DNA of 20,306 nucleotides from a virus. Below, one piece after another: positions 11,405 through 19,352 of the stretch; position 1 is the stretch's first letter; every line of letters begins with the position of its first letter. Made by a program: the position numbers and the translations under genes. The notes under the pieces are model-generated. The model worked only from the letters and a program-made list of their open reading frames with translations, searched no databases and had not been told where the DNA came from. Location of the stretch: IMG/VR virus record IMGVR_UViG_3300020428_000121, positions 1-20,306 of that record, one strand, 5' to 3'.

Positions 11405-13108
11405 TTATTTCATCTCGCTGAAGTTTTTGTTTTTGACAAACTCAATTTTTGAATTGAATTTTCCATCAAGGACTTCTCCTTTGTGTGATATCACGAACGT
11501 ATTTGTATTATCATCTAAGCTTTCTAGTATTTTCATAAGATTATCAATACCATCATGATCAAGACTTGAATCAAAAGTTTCATCAAGAATTAAAAGATTT
11601 GTAGACACCGAGTTTTTCATCTTAGCAATTTGTCTCCATGTAAACAATAAAGCTAAGTCAATACGTTGCTTTTCACCTTCTGAGAATGAGTCATAAGTAA
11701 ATGCATCACGGTGTCTTGATCTTATTGTTTCTTGAAAACTTTCATCTAAATTAAAATGCACATAGAAATCTAAGATTTGAAGATATTGATTAACAAGCTT
11801 ATTTATCACAGGTAAATATTGCTTAATGATTTTTGTTTTAATTCCTGTATCTTTAAGCATTTCAAGAATGACTTGATTATAAGAACTAGTTTCTCTTAAA
11901 GCAAATTTATGTTCAAGTTTTGATTCTTGAGATTCCTTATATTGTTGTAATTCTGAATTTGCTTGTGATAAGTCTTTACTTGTATCTTCTTCGTTTTTAT
12001 CTACATTTATTTGTTTTTGGAGCTTATCAATAGTTTTGCTATTGGAATTTATAGTAGATTGCTTTTCACGAATATCATTTATTTTTTCTACTATTACATC
12101 TAACTCTTTTTCAACTTGAGTGTATTCAATTTTAACGCCTTTTACAGCGTCTAAAATTTTTAGCCCTTCATCTTTTAAGGATTTTAGTTTTTCGTCTTTA
12201 AGCTCTTTATCTATTTCTTGAGTACATGTTGGGCATATATCATTAACTTTATAGAAATCACTATCTTTTTCTAAAGCCTTATGCTTTTCTTCAAATCGAT
12301 ATTTGTGTTGCATTAGACTTTGCTTCTTATCATTTAAGTCTTTTGAAGCTTGTTGTGTAGTAGGATCATCTTTACTAATAGCATCTAATAAAACCATATT
12401 TTCGGATAGCAATGATTGTATTTCATCTTCAATTCTTTTTATATTTTTAAGTTTCTTTTTCTTAGCATCTGCACTTATACTTGTAATATCTCGAATATAT
12501 TTCTTTTGTACCTCAATTTTATTTTTTAATATTTCAAGTTGAGCATCGTTTTCTTTAGTTTCATCACGCAATCTTGAATTTTTTTCTTTAAGAATTTGAC
12601 TCATTTTAGAAAAGACACCGATATCTAAAAGATCTTCAATCACATCTCTTCTATGCCCTGCAGGTAATTGCATAAAAGGAATAAACGATGATGAACCTAA
12701 TACAACAACCTGATGAAACGACTTATGATTAAGTTTAAGAATATTTTGCTCAAGAATTTTTTGATACTCGCGGGCGTGCGAGGATTGATTAAGCATTATA
12801 TTATTTTTCCAAATTTCAAATACGCCAGGTTTCACTCCTCGCGCGATCCTATAAGGAATACCTTGAACATCAAATTCTATATGGACTAACATATCCTTTG
12901 AGTTTATAGAATTGATGAGTTGGTTTTTACTAATATTACGGTGTGCTCTACCAAAAAGAGCAAAGGATATTGCATCAAGCATAGTAGATTTGCCTGAGCC
13001 ATTTTGACCAACAATAAGAGTTGATTTATCTTTACTTAAATCAATCTCTATGAAATTGTTACCGGTTGAAAGGAAGTTTTTATATTTAATCTTTTTGAAT
13101 ACGATCAT
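11405..13108 (-). CDS. 46: Recombination endonuclease subunit gp46 (Rad50/SbcC-like)
   Basis: The ATPase of the gp46/gp47 complex that resects DNA ends for recombination-dependent replication. Length 567 aa (T4 560). Walker A VGQNGSGKST (33-42) at the N terminus, then two long coiled-coil arms flanking the zinc-hook CPTC (about 292-295), the signature FSEGEKQRIDLAL and Walker B LLILDETFDSSLD near the C terminus. ATG at 13108 overlaps the gp47 stop as ATGA. Confidence 0.96.
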   Translation of the reverse strand: MIVFKKIKYKNFLSTGNNFIEIDLSKDKSTLIVGQNGSGKSTMLDAISFALFGRAHRNISKNQLINSINSKDMLVHIEFDVQGIPYRIARGVKPGVFEIWKNNIMLNQSSHAREYQKILEQNILKLNHKSFHQVVVLGSSSFIPFMQLPAGHRRDVIEDLLDIGVFSKMSQILKEKNSRLRDETKENDAQLEILKNKIEVQKKYIRDITSISADAKKKKLKNIKRIEDEIQSLLSENMVLLDAISKDDPTTQQASKDLNDKKQSLMQHKYRFEEKHKALEKDSDFYKVNDICPTCTQEIDKELKDEKLKSLKDEGLKILDAVKGVKIEYTQVEKELDVIVEKINDIREKQSTINSNSKTIDKLQKQINVDKNEEDTSKDLSQANSELQQYKESQESKLEHKFALRETSSYNQVILEMLKDTGIKTKIIKQYLPVINKLVNQYLQILDFYVHFNLDESFQETIRSRHRDAFTYDSFSEGEKQRIDLALLFTWRQIAKMKNSVSTNLLILDETFDSSLDHDGIDNLMKILESLDDNTNTFVISHKGEVLDGKFNSKIEFVKNKNFSEMK

Positions 13109-14166
13109 GAAATTTCTAAGGCCTGTGCTTCTGTCATCAAATTTCTTACTTGCGACTTAATTTTTTCTTTATCTAAGTCAGTAACTACTCCATCAATATA
13201 GGTGTCTAAAAGCACAGACGTGTCTTCAAGAGAAACGGCCTCATCATCAACATTTTCTCCCATAAACTCATTAAAATTTTCTTGTATTTTAAGCTCATAT
13301 ATGTCTTCGTTTTGAATTCTATCGATGAACCTATCAAATGTAAAAGGGTCTTTTTTATTTGCAACAACAACCTTAATAAATTTTTGCTTAAGCTTTGAAA
13401 CATCATATTCAAAATACTCGTGCTGTTCATCATCATAATATATTCTTTCAAATAAAGTGTATGGATTTCGAATTTTGGTTAACTCACGGGTTTCCGTATC
13501 TAATACGTGAAAATATTTAGGATCATGAGCGTCAGACCAAAAGAACTCAAATTGAGATCCTAAGTATTTAACGTTGCCTTTTTCAGAAGCTGTGTGATAA
13601 TGCCCAGACATTACTAATTCAAATCTTTCAAAGATTTTTGGATCCATGCCATGTGCCATTACATGACCTCTCATTACTTCAAATCCAGAAAGTTCTAAAT
13701 GCGCACCGATAATATCAGCTTTACATTGCTCAATAAATTTTATGCTTTCTTCATAATTTTCTTTGTTTATCCAAGGGATAAGCCCAATATCTAATCCACC
13801 ATAATTTACAATTTTAGGTTTCATAATAATATGAACTTCATTCATGTAATGACCTTGCAATTCTTTTAACGAATTAAGCTCATTAGTGTTTTTGTAAAAA
13901 ACGTCATGATTCCCAGGAATAATATCCATGACCATACCTTCGTCACGAAGAATATCTAAGAACATATATCTATTTGATTGAAGCGCTTTAAAATTAATAA
14001 ACTTGCGATTATCGTAATAATCACCTAAATGCAATATTTGTTTTATATTATTTTCGCGGAGATAAGGAAAGAATATATCATTATAAAACTTTTCTTGTTG
14101 ATCAATAAAGATTTCAGAAGAATTTCTAATACCCGCATGCGTATCATTAAGTATTGCGATTTTCAC
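13105..14166 (-). CDS. 47: Recombination endonuclease subunit gp47 (Mre11/SbcD-like)
   Basis: The nuclease partner of gp46, 353 aa (T4 339). Metallophosphoesterase motifs: ILNDTHAG (D8, H10), LHLGDYYDNR, IIPGNHDVFY, GAHLELSG and MSGHYHTA. The start is GTG 14166, which gives the canonical N terminus; GAGG lies about nine bases upstream. It overlaps the zinc-finger gene by 20 nt. The C-terminal third, which would contact gp46, is rich in charged residues. Confidence 0.96.
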   Translation of the reverse strand: MKIAILNDTHAGIRNSSEIFIDQQEKFYNDIFFPYLRENNIKQILHLGDYYDNRKFINFKALQSNRYMFLDILRDEGMVMDIIPGNHDVFYKNTNELNSLKELQGHYMNEVHIIMKPKIVNYGGLDIGLIPWINKENYEESIKFIEQCKADIIGAHLELSGFEVMRGHVMAHGMDPKIFERFELVMSGHYHTASEKGNVKYLGSQFEFFWSDAHDPKYFHVLDTETRELTKIRNPYTLFERIYYDDEQHEYFEYDVSKLKQKFIKVVVANKKDPFTFDRFIDRIQNEDIYELKIQENFNEFMGENVDDEAVSLEDTSVLLDTYIDGVVTDLDKEKIKSQVRNLMTEAQALEIS

Positions 14167-14302
14167 GTAACTCTGCCTCGTAATGTTTTTTCTGATGTTT
14201 TATAAGACAAGCAATATAACGAAATGACCTATCGCACTCAATACAATTAGCGTATCCATAATGTCTAAAAAACGATTTGTCATACTCTTTATACCATCTC
14301 AT
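14147..14302 (-). CDS. Tiny classical C2H2 zinc-finger protein (51 aa)
   Basis: A gene in the gap between gp55 and gp47. Residues 20-40 read C20-x2-C23-x3-F27-x5-L33-x2-H36-x3-H40 (CIECDRSF...CLIKHQKKH), the full C2H2 consensus including the hydrophobic core positions. The N-terminal 19 residues are aromatic and basic (MRWYKEYDKSFFRHYGYAN); the tail is charged. It is probably a nucleic-acid-binding or protein-docking finger. ATG at 14302 overlaps the gp55 stop (ATGA), so it should be translated with the late sigma factor; its end overlaps the gp47 start. Such small proteins are easily missed by length cut-offs. The role is unknown. Confidence 0.75.
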   Translation of the reverse strand: MRWYKEYDKSFFRHYGYANCIECDRSFRYIACLIKHQKKHYEAELRENRNT

Positions 14303-14895
14303 TCTGAAAAGAATTCTTGGAGATCTGAATCAACTGATTTTGATCTACGTTTCTTTTTCTTTTGTATTGACGCATATTCTTTAATAGCAAAATCTTGTGA
14401 TTTTACCTTTCCGATTCTATCTTTCAAAGTATCTATAAACATTCCTGCTTGTGTAACAGCAGCTTGATTATCATCTCCAATATCAACAAAATCTTCAAGT
14501 CCAGATTGTGACAAATATTTAAATTTAATTTCTTGTTGCTTTTTTTCTTTAGCGATTCTTCTTAAAAACGCATACCAACTTATTTGTGTAAAATAAGCAA
14601 AAGCATTTGGTTTACCTGTTCGCGTAGCGGTTTCTAAATTATAATTCTCAATAGCACGAAGACAATTTTCAACTGCATCCATCACCATTTCTTCACGATA
14701 CGTATATCTAATAAAGTTTGATTTGTGTGATAGACCTTCTGCAATTTTTAAGAAGCATGTAGCAATATAATCAGGTACTAGAGGAAGACTATTTGCTTTC
14801 TTTTCTTTAGCTTCATTTATCACTTTAACATAATCAACAACTGCTTGTGAAAACTCCGCATTATTGACATAATGTGGTCTTTCTTTTGGTTTCAT
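14299..14895 (-). CDS. 55: Late-transcription sigma factor (T4 gp55)
   Basis: A 198-aa sigma factor (T4 185 aa) that directs host RNA polymerase to TATAAATA late promoters. YREEMVMDAVENCLRAIENYNLE... NAFAYFTQISWYAFLRRIAKEKKQ is the sigma region-2-like core. A basic stretch (KKKKRRSKS) is followed by the C-terminal tail DSDLQEFFSE, similar to the gp43 tail, SSLEDFFA; in T4 the gp55 C terminus binds gp45, and the same role is likely here. ATG at 14895 has GGAG six bases upstream; a TTG frame start at 14907 is not used because it overlaps that SD. A TATAAATA site is present in the window before the virion gene at 19930. Confidence 0.95.
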   Translation of the reverse strand: MKPKERPHYVNNAEFSQAVVDYVKVINEAKEKKANSLPLVPDYIATCFLKIAEGLSHKSNFIRYTYREEMVMDAVENCLRAIENYNLETATRTGKPNAFAYFTQISWYAFLRRIAKEKKQQEIKFKYLSQSGLEDFVDIGDDNQAAVTQAGMFIDTLKDRIGKVKSQDFAIKEYASIQKKKKRRSKSVDSDLQEFFSE

Positions 14896-14920
14896 AGTAA
14901 ACTCCAATTGTTATAAGACT

Positions 14921-14949
14921 ATTATACCACCTTCAACGCCAAATGTAAA
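14921..14949 (-). promoter_or_regulatory. Sigma70 extended -10 promoter for the gp55-gp47-gp46 operon
   Basis: Minus strand TTTACA (14949-14944), 17-bp spacer ending GGTGG, TATAAT (14926-14921). Predicted start about 14914, 19 nt before ATG 14895. A T-rich block (TTTTTTCC) precedes the -35. Confidence 0.85.
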
Positions 14950-15016
14950 GGAAAAAATGCAATAGACAAATTTATCACAGTAAATAAAAAAAAATGCACT
15001 TACGAATCAAAAGCTA

Positions 15017-15045
15017 TTTACAAACGGCACAAACTGTGGTATAAT
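15017..15045 (+). promoter_or_regulatory. Sigma70 extended -10 promoter on the opposite strand
   Basis: Plus strand TTTACA (15017-15022), 17-bp spacer ending TGTGG, TATAAT (15040-15045); the same architecture as the seven minus-strand promoters. Predicted start about 15052. It faces into the 3' end of the minus-strand gene at 15074-15529, with no credible downstream protein gene. Confidence 0.8.
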
Positions 15046-15051
15046 AAAAGA

Positions 15052-15121
15052 GGTTGCTGAGGGAAGGGATATACTAATTTAGCGTATCTGATCCTGGGTA
15101 TATCCATGGGCCTTTAATTAT
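15052..15121 (+). ncRNA. Candidate antisense / small RNA
   Basis: Predicted product of the promoter at 15017-15045. The first frames contain no SD-ATG-ORF; the first ATG (15106) opens only a three-codon frame. An 8-bp perfect inverted repeat, GGATATAC (15067-15074) and GTATATCC (15098-15105), could form a stem with a 23-nt loop, followed after the stem by a T-rich stretch from about 15112. The end coordinate is approximate. The RNA would be complementary to the last codons and stop of the gene at 15074-15529. Confidence 0.35.
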
Positions 15122-15529
15122 TTTACCTCCGTCTGAATCACACTCGGCTGCTAAATCATCGATGTTTACCTCAACTCCAACCTTTTCTTTAAAATATTTC
15201 TCCATCTCTTTGCGAGTCTGATCAATATTACTCAATTCATGATCTTGAAATAAATCTAAATTTTTCTTAAATTCAACTATAAGATCTTTCGAAGGTGTAG
15301 TTTCACAAACAATATTATTAGGATTTAATATTTGCACATGAGTATGATCGCCTTGATATAATACCCATGGTCTGAATGCAAAAAATCTTTGACCGCTCAT
15401 CATATTTTCCATACTTACGATTTTTAAAGTATTTCTAATCACTAATGAATGATCCGAATCTGCGAAATCTACAACTTCCGTTATAATCTCATCACCGCTT
15501 GTCAATTTAAATTGTCTTAATGCAATCAT
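15074..15529 (-). CDS. Conserved T4-like phage protein (151 aa), unknown function
   Basis: Begins MIALRQFKLTSGDEIITEVVDF. The N-terminal 70 residues look like a small beta-barrel (alternating strands LVIRNTLKIVSME, RFFAFRPWVLYQ, VQILNPNNIVCET) reminiscent of Sm-like folds; the C-terminal half is helical and acidic. Proteins of this type sit near uvsW in other marine T4-like phages as I recall, without known function. ATG at 15529 is 1 nt after the upstream stop (TAATATG), with no SD, so re-initiation by coupled ribosomes is likely. Its 3' end lies under the candidate antisense RNA. Confidence 0.75.
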   Translation of the reverse strand: MIALRQFKLTSGDEIITEVVDFADSDHSLVIRNTLKIVSMENMMSGQRFFAFRPWVLYQGDHTHVQILNPNNIVCETTPSKDLIVEFKKNLDLFQDHELSNIDQTRKEMEKYFKEKVGVEVNIDDLAAECDSDGGKIIKGPWIYPGSDTLN

Positions 15530-15530
15530 A

Positions 15531-16139
15531 TTATTCTAGAAGAGTTGCGACTAAATGTACTCGATTCTCTTCTCCTCCGTTAAAAAAGTTATGGTAAACT
15601 CTGTTATCAGTAATATATATAGTGCCGTCTGCTATCATATGAAAAGCCTCATCTTCAATCACCATTCTGCTTCCATAGTTGGTTTTTATTGGTATATGTA
15701 TTCTTCTTTCAGGATCTCGGTGCCAACTTAAACATGATCTCGGCGGCTTCATTAAAAATCGCGCGCGTCCAATGCTCCACTTAGAAGCGAGAATATTAAC
15801 AACTTCTTCTGCATACGTACCTTTAAATTCTGGACATATTTCATTGTATTCTGCTTCATCCACATAAGGAAGTCTTTCTTCTTCTTCAAACTTATCGCTC
15901 GGGTAGGTCCAATATTTTCCTCTAACGTTTCCACCTGTTACAGAATTTGGATCTCCAATTTTTCTATTAATGCAAATAGCATTAAAATCGACAAGACTGC
16001 TATCATCAGTCGAATGCTCGTGCGTGCGTAGAAACTCATTATAATCTTCGTAAAGCTTTTCAACATTTATTATTTTTTGTAAAGTTTTTTCAAGATAACG
16101 GTATTTCGTATTCACGATAGTCAAATCGTTCTTTGTCAT
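15531..16139 (-). CDS. 2-oxoglutarate/Fe(II) oxygenase, Asp/Asn beta-hydroxylase-like
   Basis: A 202-aa protein. The catalytic core is SWHRDPERRIHIPI (H140-x-D142), then YHNFFNGGEENRVHLVATL (H183 iron ligand, R193 for 2-oxoglutarate), with a typical double-stranded beta-helix spacing. The pattern HxD...RIHIPI...H...R is that of the aspartyl/asparaginyl beta-hydroxylase branch. Marine T4-like phages commonly carry 2OG oxygenases; the substrate, protein or nucleotide, cannot be read. ATG at 16139 has AAAGGG nine bases upstream and overlaps the uvsW end by 50 nt. Confidence 0.82.
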   Translation of the reverse strand: MTKNDLTIVNTKYRYLEKTLQKIINVEKLYEDYNEFLRTHEHSTDDSSLVDFNAICINRKIGDPNSVTGGNVRGKYWTYPSDKFEEEERLPYVDEAEYNEICPEFKGTYAEEVVNILASKWSIGRARFLMKPPRSCLSWHRDPERRIHIPIKTNYGSRMVIEDEAFHMIADGTIYITDNRVYHNFFNGGEENRVHLVATLLE

Positions 16140-17547
16140 ATATTTTTACCCTTTCTGCAGCATGCTGCAAAACAAAATTCTTTTTATTTTTCCATGATAT
16201 GTCGTCAGCAATGTCATAAAGTTTAGTAGGTTTTCCATCGTCGCTTTTTCTTAGACCTCTACCTATTGATTGTAAAACTCTTATTTGAGATTTCGATGGG
16301 CTAGCGAATACTATATTATGAAGATTACGAATATTAACGCCTGTAGAAAAAGTTCCCATACTAGCAACAACAATAGCGTCAGTTTGTTTTTCAGTTATAT
16401 GTCGTATTGCTTCTCTATCTGAAGCAGCCACTTCACCGCTTACAAAAAAGACTTTTCTATTTTGATCAACATTGTCTTTAATTAGTTTAAATAAAACCTT
16501 TCCATGTTTTTCTACAAATTGGAATAAGACTAATGTATTCCCTTTTTGATCAATTGTCAAATTCTTTATAAAGTTATTTCTCTTTTCATTAGTAACAATA
16601 TAATCAACTTCATCTTGATAATCTTTTTTAAAGTCTTTTCTTATTTGGTCTTGATATTTTAACTTAATTATATTTATCTTCAATTTAGCTAAAGTATCGC
16701 TATCTTGTAAATCTTTTGTTGTAGTTGCATTCCATACGCGACCAAATAATCCTTCTAACACAAGTTTATGAGTCTGTGTACCATCTAACGTTCCTGTAGT
16801 TCCAATCCTATAAGAAGTTTCTGTGCATTTATTCATTAACGTAGTAAGTGATTTTGATTTAAATCCATGGCATTCGTCACCAACCACTAAATCAAAATCT
16901 TTAAACCAAGCTTTAGGAAATTTATATATTGATTGCCATGTGCTTATCACAACCTTTGAATATTCTATGTCTTTATCTTTTCCCGAATAAATCCTATGGC
17001 TTTTATCATAACCATAATTACAAAAATCACCATGCATTTGCTCAACTAAAGATGTAGTAGGTACTATTATAAGCACCTTGCCTTTCATATATTGAGCTAA
17101 AATATAAATTATAAGCGATTTACCAGAACCCGTGGGCGAAAGAATAATTGCTCTTTTTACAGCTATTGCTTTTTTAATAGCTTCATATTGATAGTCTCTA
17201 ACCTTAAAAGGTAACTTAAGATTCTCAATATGCTTAAAAAGATCATCATCAGACACATGCTCAACATCCCACGGCGATCCATAATTAGTTTTTTCTGTAT
17301 CAATTAAATAACCGCGTTTAGATGCAAAGTTAGTTACATATGTGAATAATCCTACTGGCAGTTCTTGAGATTGAGAGTTATAGAGTCGTATTCTTCCGTC
17401 CCATACTTTGTTTCTGTAGGCAGGCATAAACCTGTAGCCGGGTACATAGAAACAAAAAAAGTCGGAAAGTTCTTCGCCAACGCCTCTATCACATTGTATT
17501 CGGAGTGTTGATTCATTAACCTTACTGATGGTAAGCTTATCCGCCAC
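16090..17547 (-). CDS. uvsW: UvsW recombination/branch-migration helicase
   Basis: SF2 helicase of 485 aa (T4 503) that unwinds branched and R-loop intermediates, moving replication from origin-dependent to recombination-dependent mode. The N-terminal UvsW-specific region contains FFCFYVPGYRFMPAYRNKVWDGRIRLY. Motif I is SPTGSGKS (137-144), motif II GDECHG, motif III-like IGTTGTLDGT, and motif VI SIGRGLRKS. The start is GTG 17547, which gives an N terminus aligned with T4 UvsW; a GGAG lies 11 nt upstream, inside the uvsY end (11-nt overlap). Confidence 0.95.
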   Translation of the reverse strand: MADKLTISKVNESTLRIQCDRGVGEELSDFFCFYVPGYRFMPAYRNKVWDGRIRLYNSQSQELPVGLFTYVTNFASKRGYLIDTEKTNYGSPWDVEHVSDDDLFKHIENLKLPFKVRDYQYEAIKKAIAVKRAIILSPTGSGKSLIIYILAQYMKGKVLIIVPTTSLVEQMHGDFCNYGYDKSHRIYSGKDKDIEYSKVVISTWQSIYKFPKAWFKDFDLVVGDECHGFKSKSLTTLMNKCTETSYRIGTTGTLDGTQTHKLVLEGLFGRVWNATTTKDLQDSDTLAKLKINIIKLKYQDQIRKDFKKDYQDEVDYIVTNEKRNNFIKNLTIDQKGNTLVLFQFVEKHGKVLFKLIKDNVDQNRKVFFVSGEVAASDREAIRHITEKQTDAIVVASMGTFSTGVNIRNLHNIVFASPSKSQIRVLQSIGRGLRKSDDGKPTKLYDIADDISWKNKKNFVLQHAAERVKIYDKERFDYREYEIPLS

Positions 17548-17983
17548 TTTCGAATTGTCTCCACTTTATCATGTTGCCGATTGTTTGATGTCGCCATTTT
17601 ACGTTATCAACTATTTCAGATAATGTATCTATAAGAGTTTTAAAGTACTGAATCTTTTCTTCTGATTGTTGTATTTCAGGATCTGAATCATAATAATAAT
17701 CCATTTCGCCTTTAAGAATTTTTAATCCATCAAAAGGATCAGGGTCCCATCCTTCTTTTTCAATATCCTCTTGAGTCATCTTTCCATTATAGTATAGCCA
17801 CTTCTTTTTGAGAAGCGTTTTCTGAGTGAACTCGTGTCTTTTTAATTGTAATTTACACGTGGACAACAACTCAAGATATTTTGCATGTAATGCTGGCGTT
17901 TGCCGTGACGCCTCATAAAGATCGCTCACGTCAATTCTGCAATCGTCTTTCCACATATCATGTATATTTTTCAAATCAATCAT
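17537..17983 (-). CDS. uvsY: UvsY recombination mediator
   Basis: A 148-aa homologue of T4 UvsY (137 aa), which loads UvsX recombinase on gp32-coated ssDNA. DLKNIHDMWKDDCRIDVSDLYEAS at the N terminus and TLSEIVDNVKWRHQTIGNMIKWRQFESGG at the C terminus correspond to the T4 segments LEDLQEELKKDVFIDSTKLQYEA and FCSGALDAIKSRGFAIKHIQDMRAFEAG. The adjacent uvsW gene, as in T4-like genomes, supports it. ATG at 17983 lies 8 nt inside the SGNH hydrolase end. Confidence 0.88.
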   Translation of the reverse strand: MIDLKNIHDMWKDDCRIDVSDLYEASRQTPALHAKYLELLSTCKLQLKRHEFTQKTLLKKKWLYYNGKMTQEDIEKEGWDPDPFDGLKILKGEMDYYYDSDPEIQQSEEKIQYFKTLIDTLSEIVDNVKWRHQTIGNMIKWRQFESGG

Positions 17984-18728
17984 ATAACATCCTTATGTAT
18001 TTATTAAAATACTTATACGTTAGGTAATGGCCTTCATTGCTAGGATGAACATCTGCATTGCCTTTCCTAAGGTTATCCGGATAAGTTATCGGATAATTTC
18101 CTATTATAAGCTTATCATAGTCACGTTGTAACTTTAAGAAATTTTCTTGGGAAAACATAAAATCTCGAGTTTGTACAATTGGTGAAAATGCTTCTGGCAT
18201 ATTTTGCAACATATGCTCATACACTAATCTTGATATAGTTTGCCCAGGTTTTTTAACAACATTCATTTCTTCTTTAAAGTGTGTATGATTAAAAAAGTTT
18301 GGACCAAACGCGTGAAATACATTTTCATGAAAAGTATTCGCCATTTTAATTCTTCTTAGCATATGATTAATTAGCACATCTACGTGAAAATGTTCTGAAT
18401 CAAAATAAACGCGCTCTCCAACGTTTTTTAAAGCGCCACTACCAGTTGAATAAAAATTGTCATTTTTATCAAACCCCACACTTATATGTTTATTATGGAA
18501 AGATAGCCTCATGGACTGAGACCATTGACATATTACAAGATCTGGTTTATGCACTTGAATCGCATCAAATGTGGTATTTAAGATCCAATCATTACTGGCG
18601 CCAGATCCACCAATAACTACAACTGATGCATCATCAAAATACTCAGGCCAAAACTTTATATTTTGTCCTTTGTATGAATCGCACCCTTGATCTAAATAGC
18701 TATCACCTACGGCAAGTATTTTTTTCAT
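17976..18728 (-). CDS. SGNH/GDSL-family hydrolase-like protein
   Basis: A 250-aa protein. Block I is VGDSYLDQG with the nucleophile Ser10; block II/III contains IGGSGASNDW (Gly, Asn46); block V is DVHPSNEGH (D226, H228). These make up an apparently complete SGNH catalytic set. Family members are esterases or lipases acting on lipids, carbohydrate acetyl groups or cell-wall components. The substrate is unknown; it could modify phage or host surface sugars. No signal peptide is seen, so it should act in the cytoplasm or in the virion. ATG at 18728 has no strong SD and lies 12 nt after the HAD gene stop, so coupling is likely. Confidence 0.78.
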   Translation of the reverse strand: MKKILAVGDSYLDQGCDSYKGQNIKFWPEYFDDASVVVIGGSGASNDWILNTTFDAIQVHKPDLVICQWSQSMRLSFHNKHISVGFDKNDNFYSTGSGALKNVGERVYFDSEHFHVDVLINHMLRRIKMANTFHENVFHAFGPNFFNHTHFKEEMNVVKKPGQTISRLVYEHMLQNMPEAFSPIVQTRDFMFSQENFLKLQRDYDKLIIGNYPITYPDNLRKGNADVHPSNEGHYLTYKYFNKYIRMLYD

Positions 18729-18740
18729 TCACATTCAACA

Positions 18741-19346
18741 TTATCTATATCTCGAAACTGAACCATTTGCTTTTGCAAGAAATGCTTCAAAAGTTACGCT
18801 TGGGTATTCGTCTTGGAGTGAGAGAAAAGCTTTAAGATTATCTTTTGCGTCATCAAATAATCTTAGTCTTTTATAAATTTTTTGATCTAAGTATTTTTTA
18901 AATATCACTTTTTTATTATCCGCTGCAGGACCTTTTCCTAGATTGCCTGCTCTTTCAACATATATCTTATCAATATCTATACCTTGATTTCGAAAGGTAT
19001 CGAGAAATAATTCTCTATCATCAAAATTAGGTCTGGCTGTTACAATAATCACCTTTGAGCCTGCTTTTACAGCATTCTTTAATATGGCTTTAACTTTATT
19101 TATCATCCTTGCAATTGGCGTAGATGTTTGATTAAAAATTTTAGCATTAGTGAATTCGCCAAAATCGAAATCTTCGCCAGATTTAAGTTTGTATTTATTG
19201 AACTCTTGATTAGTAAGCTTTTTTATAACTTTACCATCTTTCGTCACGTGTACACGAGCTTTAGTTTTAAACATAGTTTCATCTACGTCAAACATAGTTA
19301 AGCCTTTACCACTTGCTTCTTCTAAATATGTCTTAAATCTTACCAT
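18741..19346 (-). CDS. HAD-superfamily phosphatase-like protein
   Basis: A 201-aa protein with all four HAD motifs: MFDVDETMF (D20, D22), VIIVTARPNF (T103), KKVIFKKYL (Lys near 146) and RLRLFDDAKDN (D165, D166). It probably hydrolyses a phosphate ester; T4-like phages carry related polynucleotide or nucleotide 5'/3'-phosphatases, but the substrate is not evident. The N-terminal MVRFKTYLEEASGKG is a common lead-in of T4-like phage proteins, supporting ATG 19346. That ATG is the predicted transcription start of the promoter at 19353-19381, so the message would be leaderless. An internal ATG (residue 18) with AAAGG upstream is an alternative start that would drop the conserved N terminus. Confidence 0.82.
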   Translation of the reverse strand: MVRFKTYLEEASGKGLTMFDVDETMFKTKARVHVTKDGKVIKKLTNQEFNKYKLKSGEDFDFGEFTNAKIFNQTSTPIARMINKVKAILKNAVKAGSKVIIVTARPNFDDRELFLDTFRNQGIDIDKIYVERAGNLGKGPAADNKKVIFKKYLDQKIYKRLRLFDDAKDNLKAFLSLQDEYPSVTFEAFLAKANGSVSRYR

Positions 19347-19352
19347 ATAGCT

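Noticed and set aside
14305-14907. Longer N terminus for gp55 from TTG 14907
   Set aside because: It would start within the SD used for ATG 14895, and no similarity supports the four extra residues.
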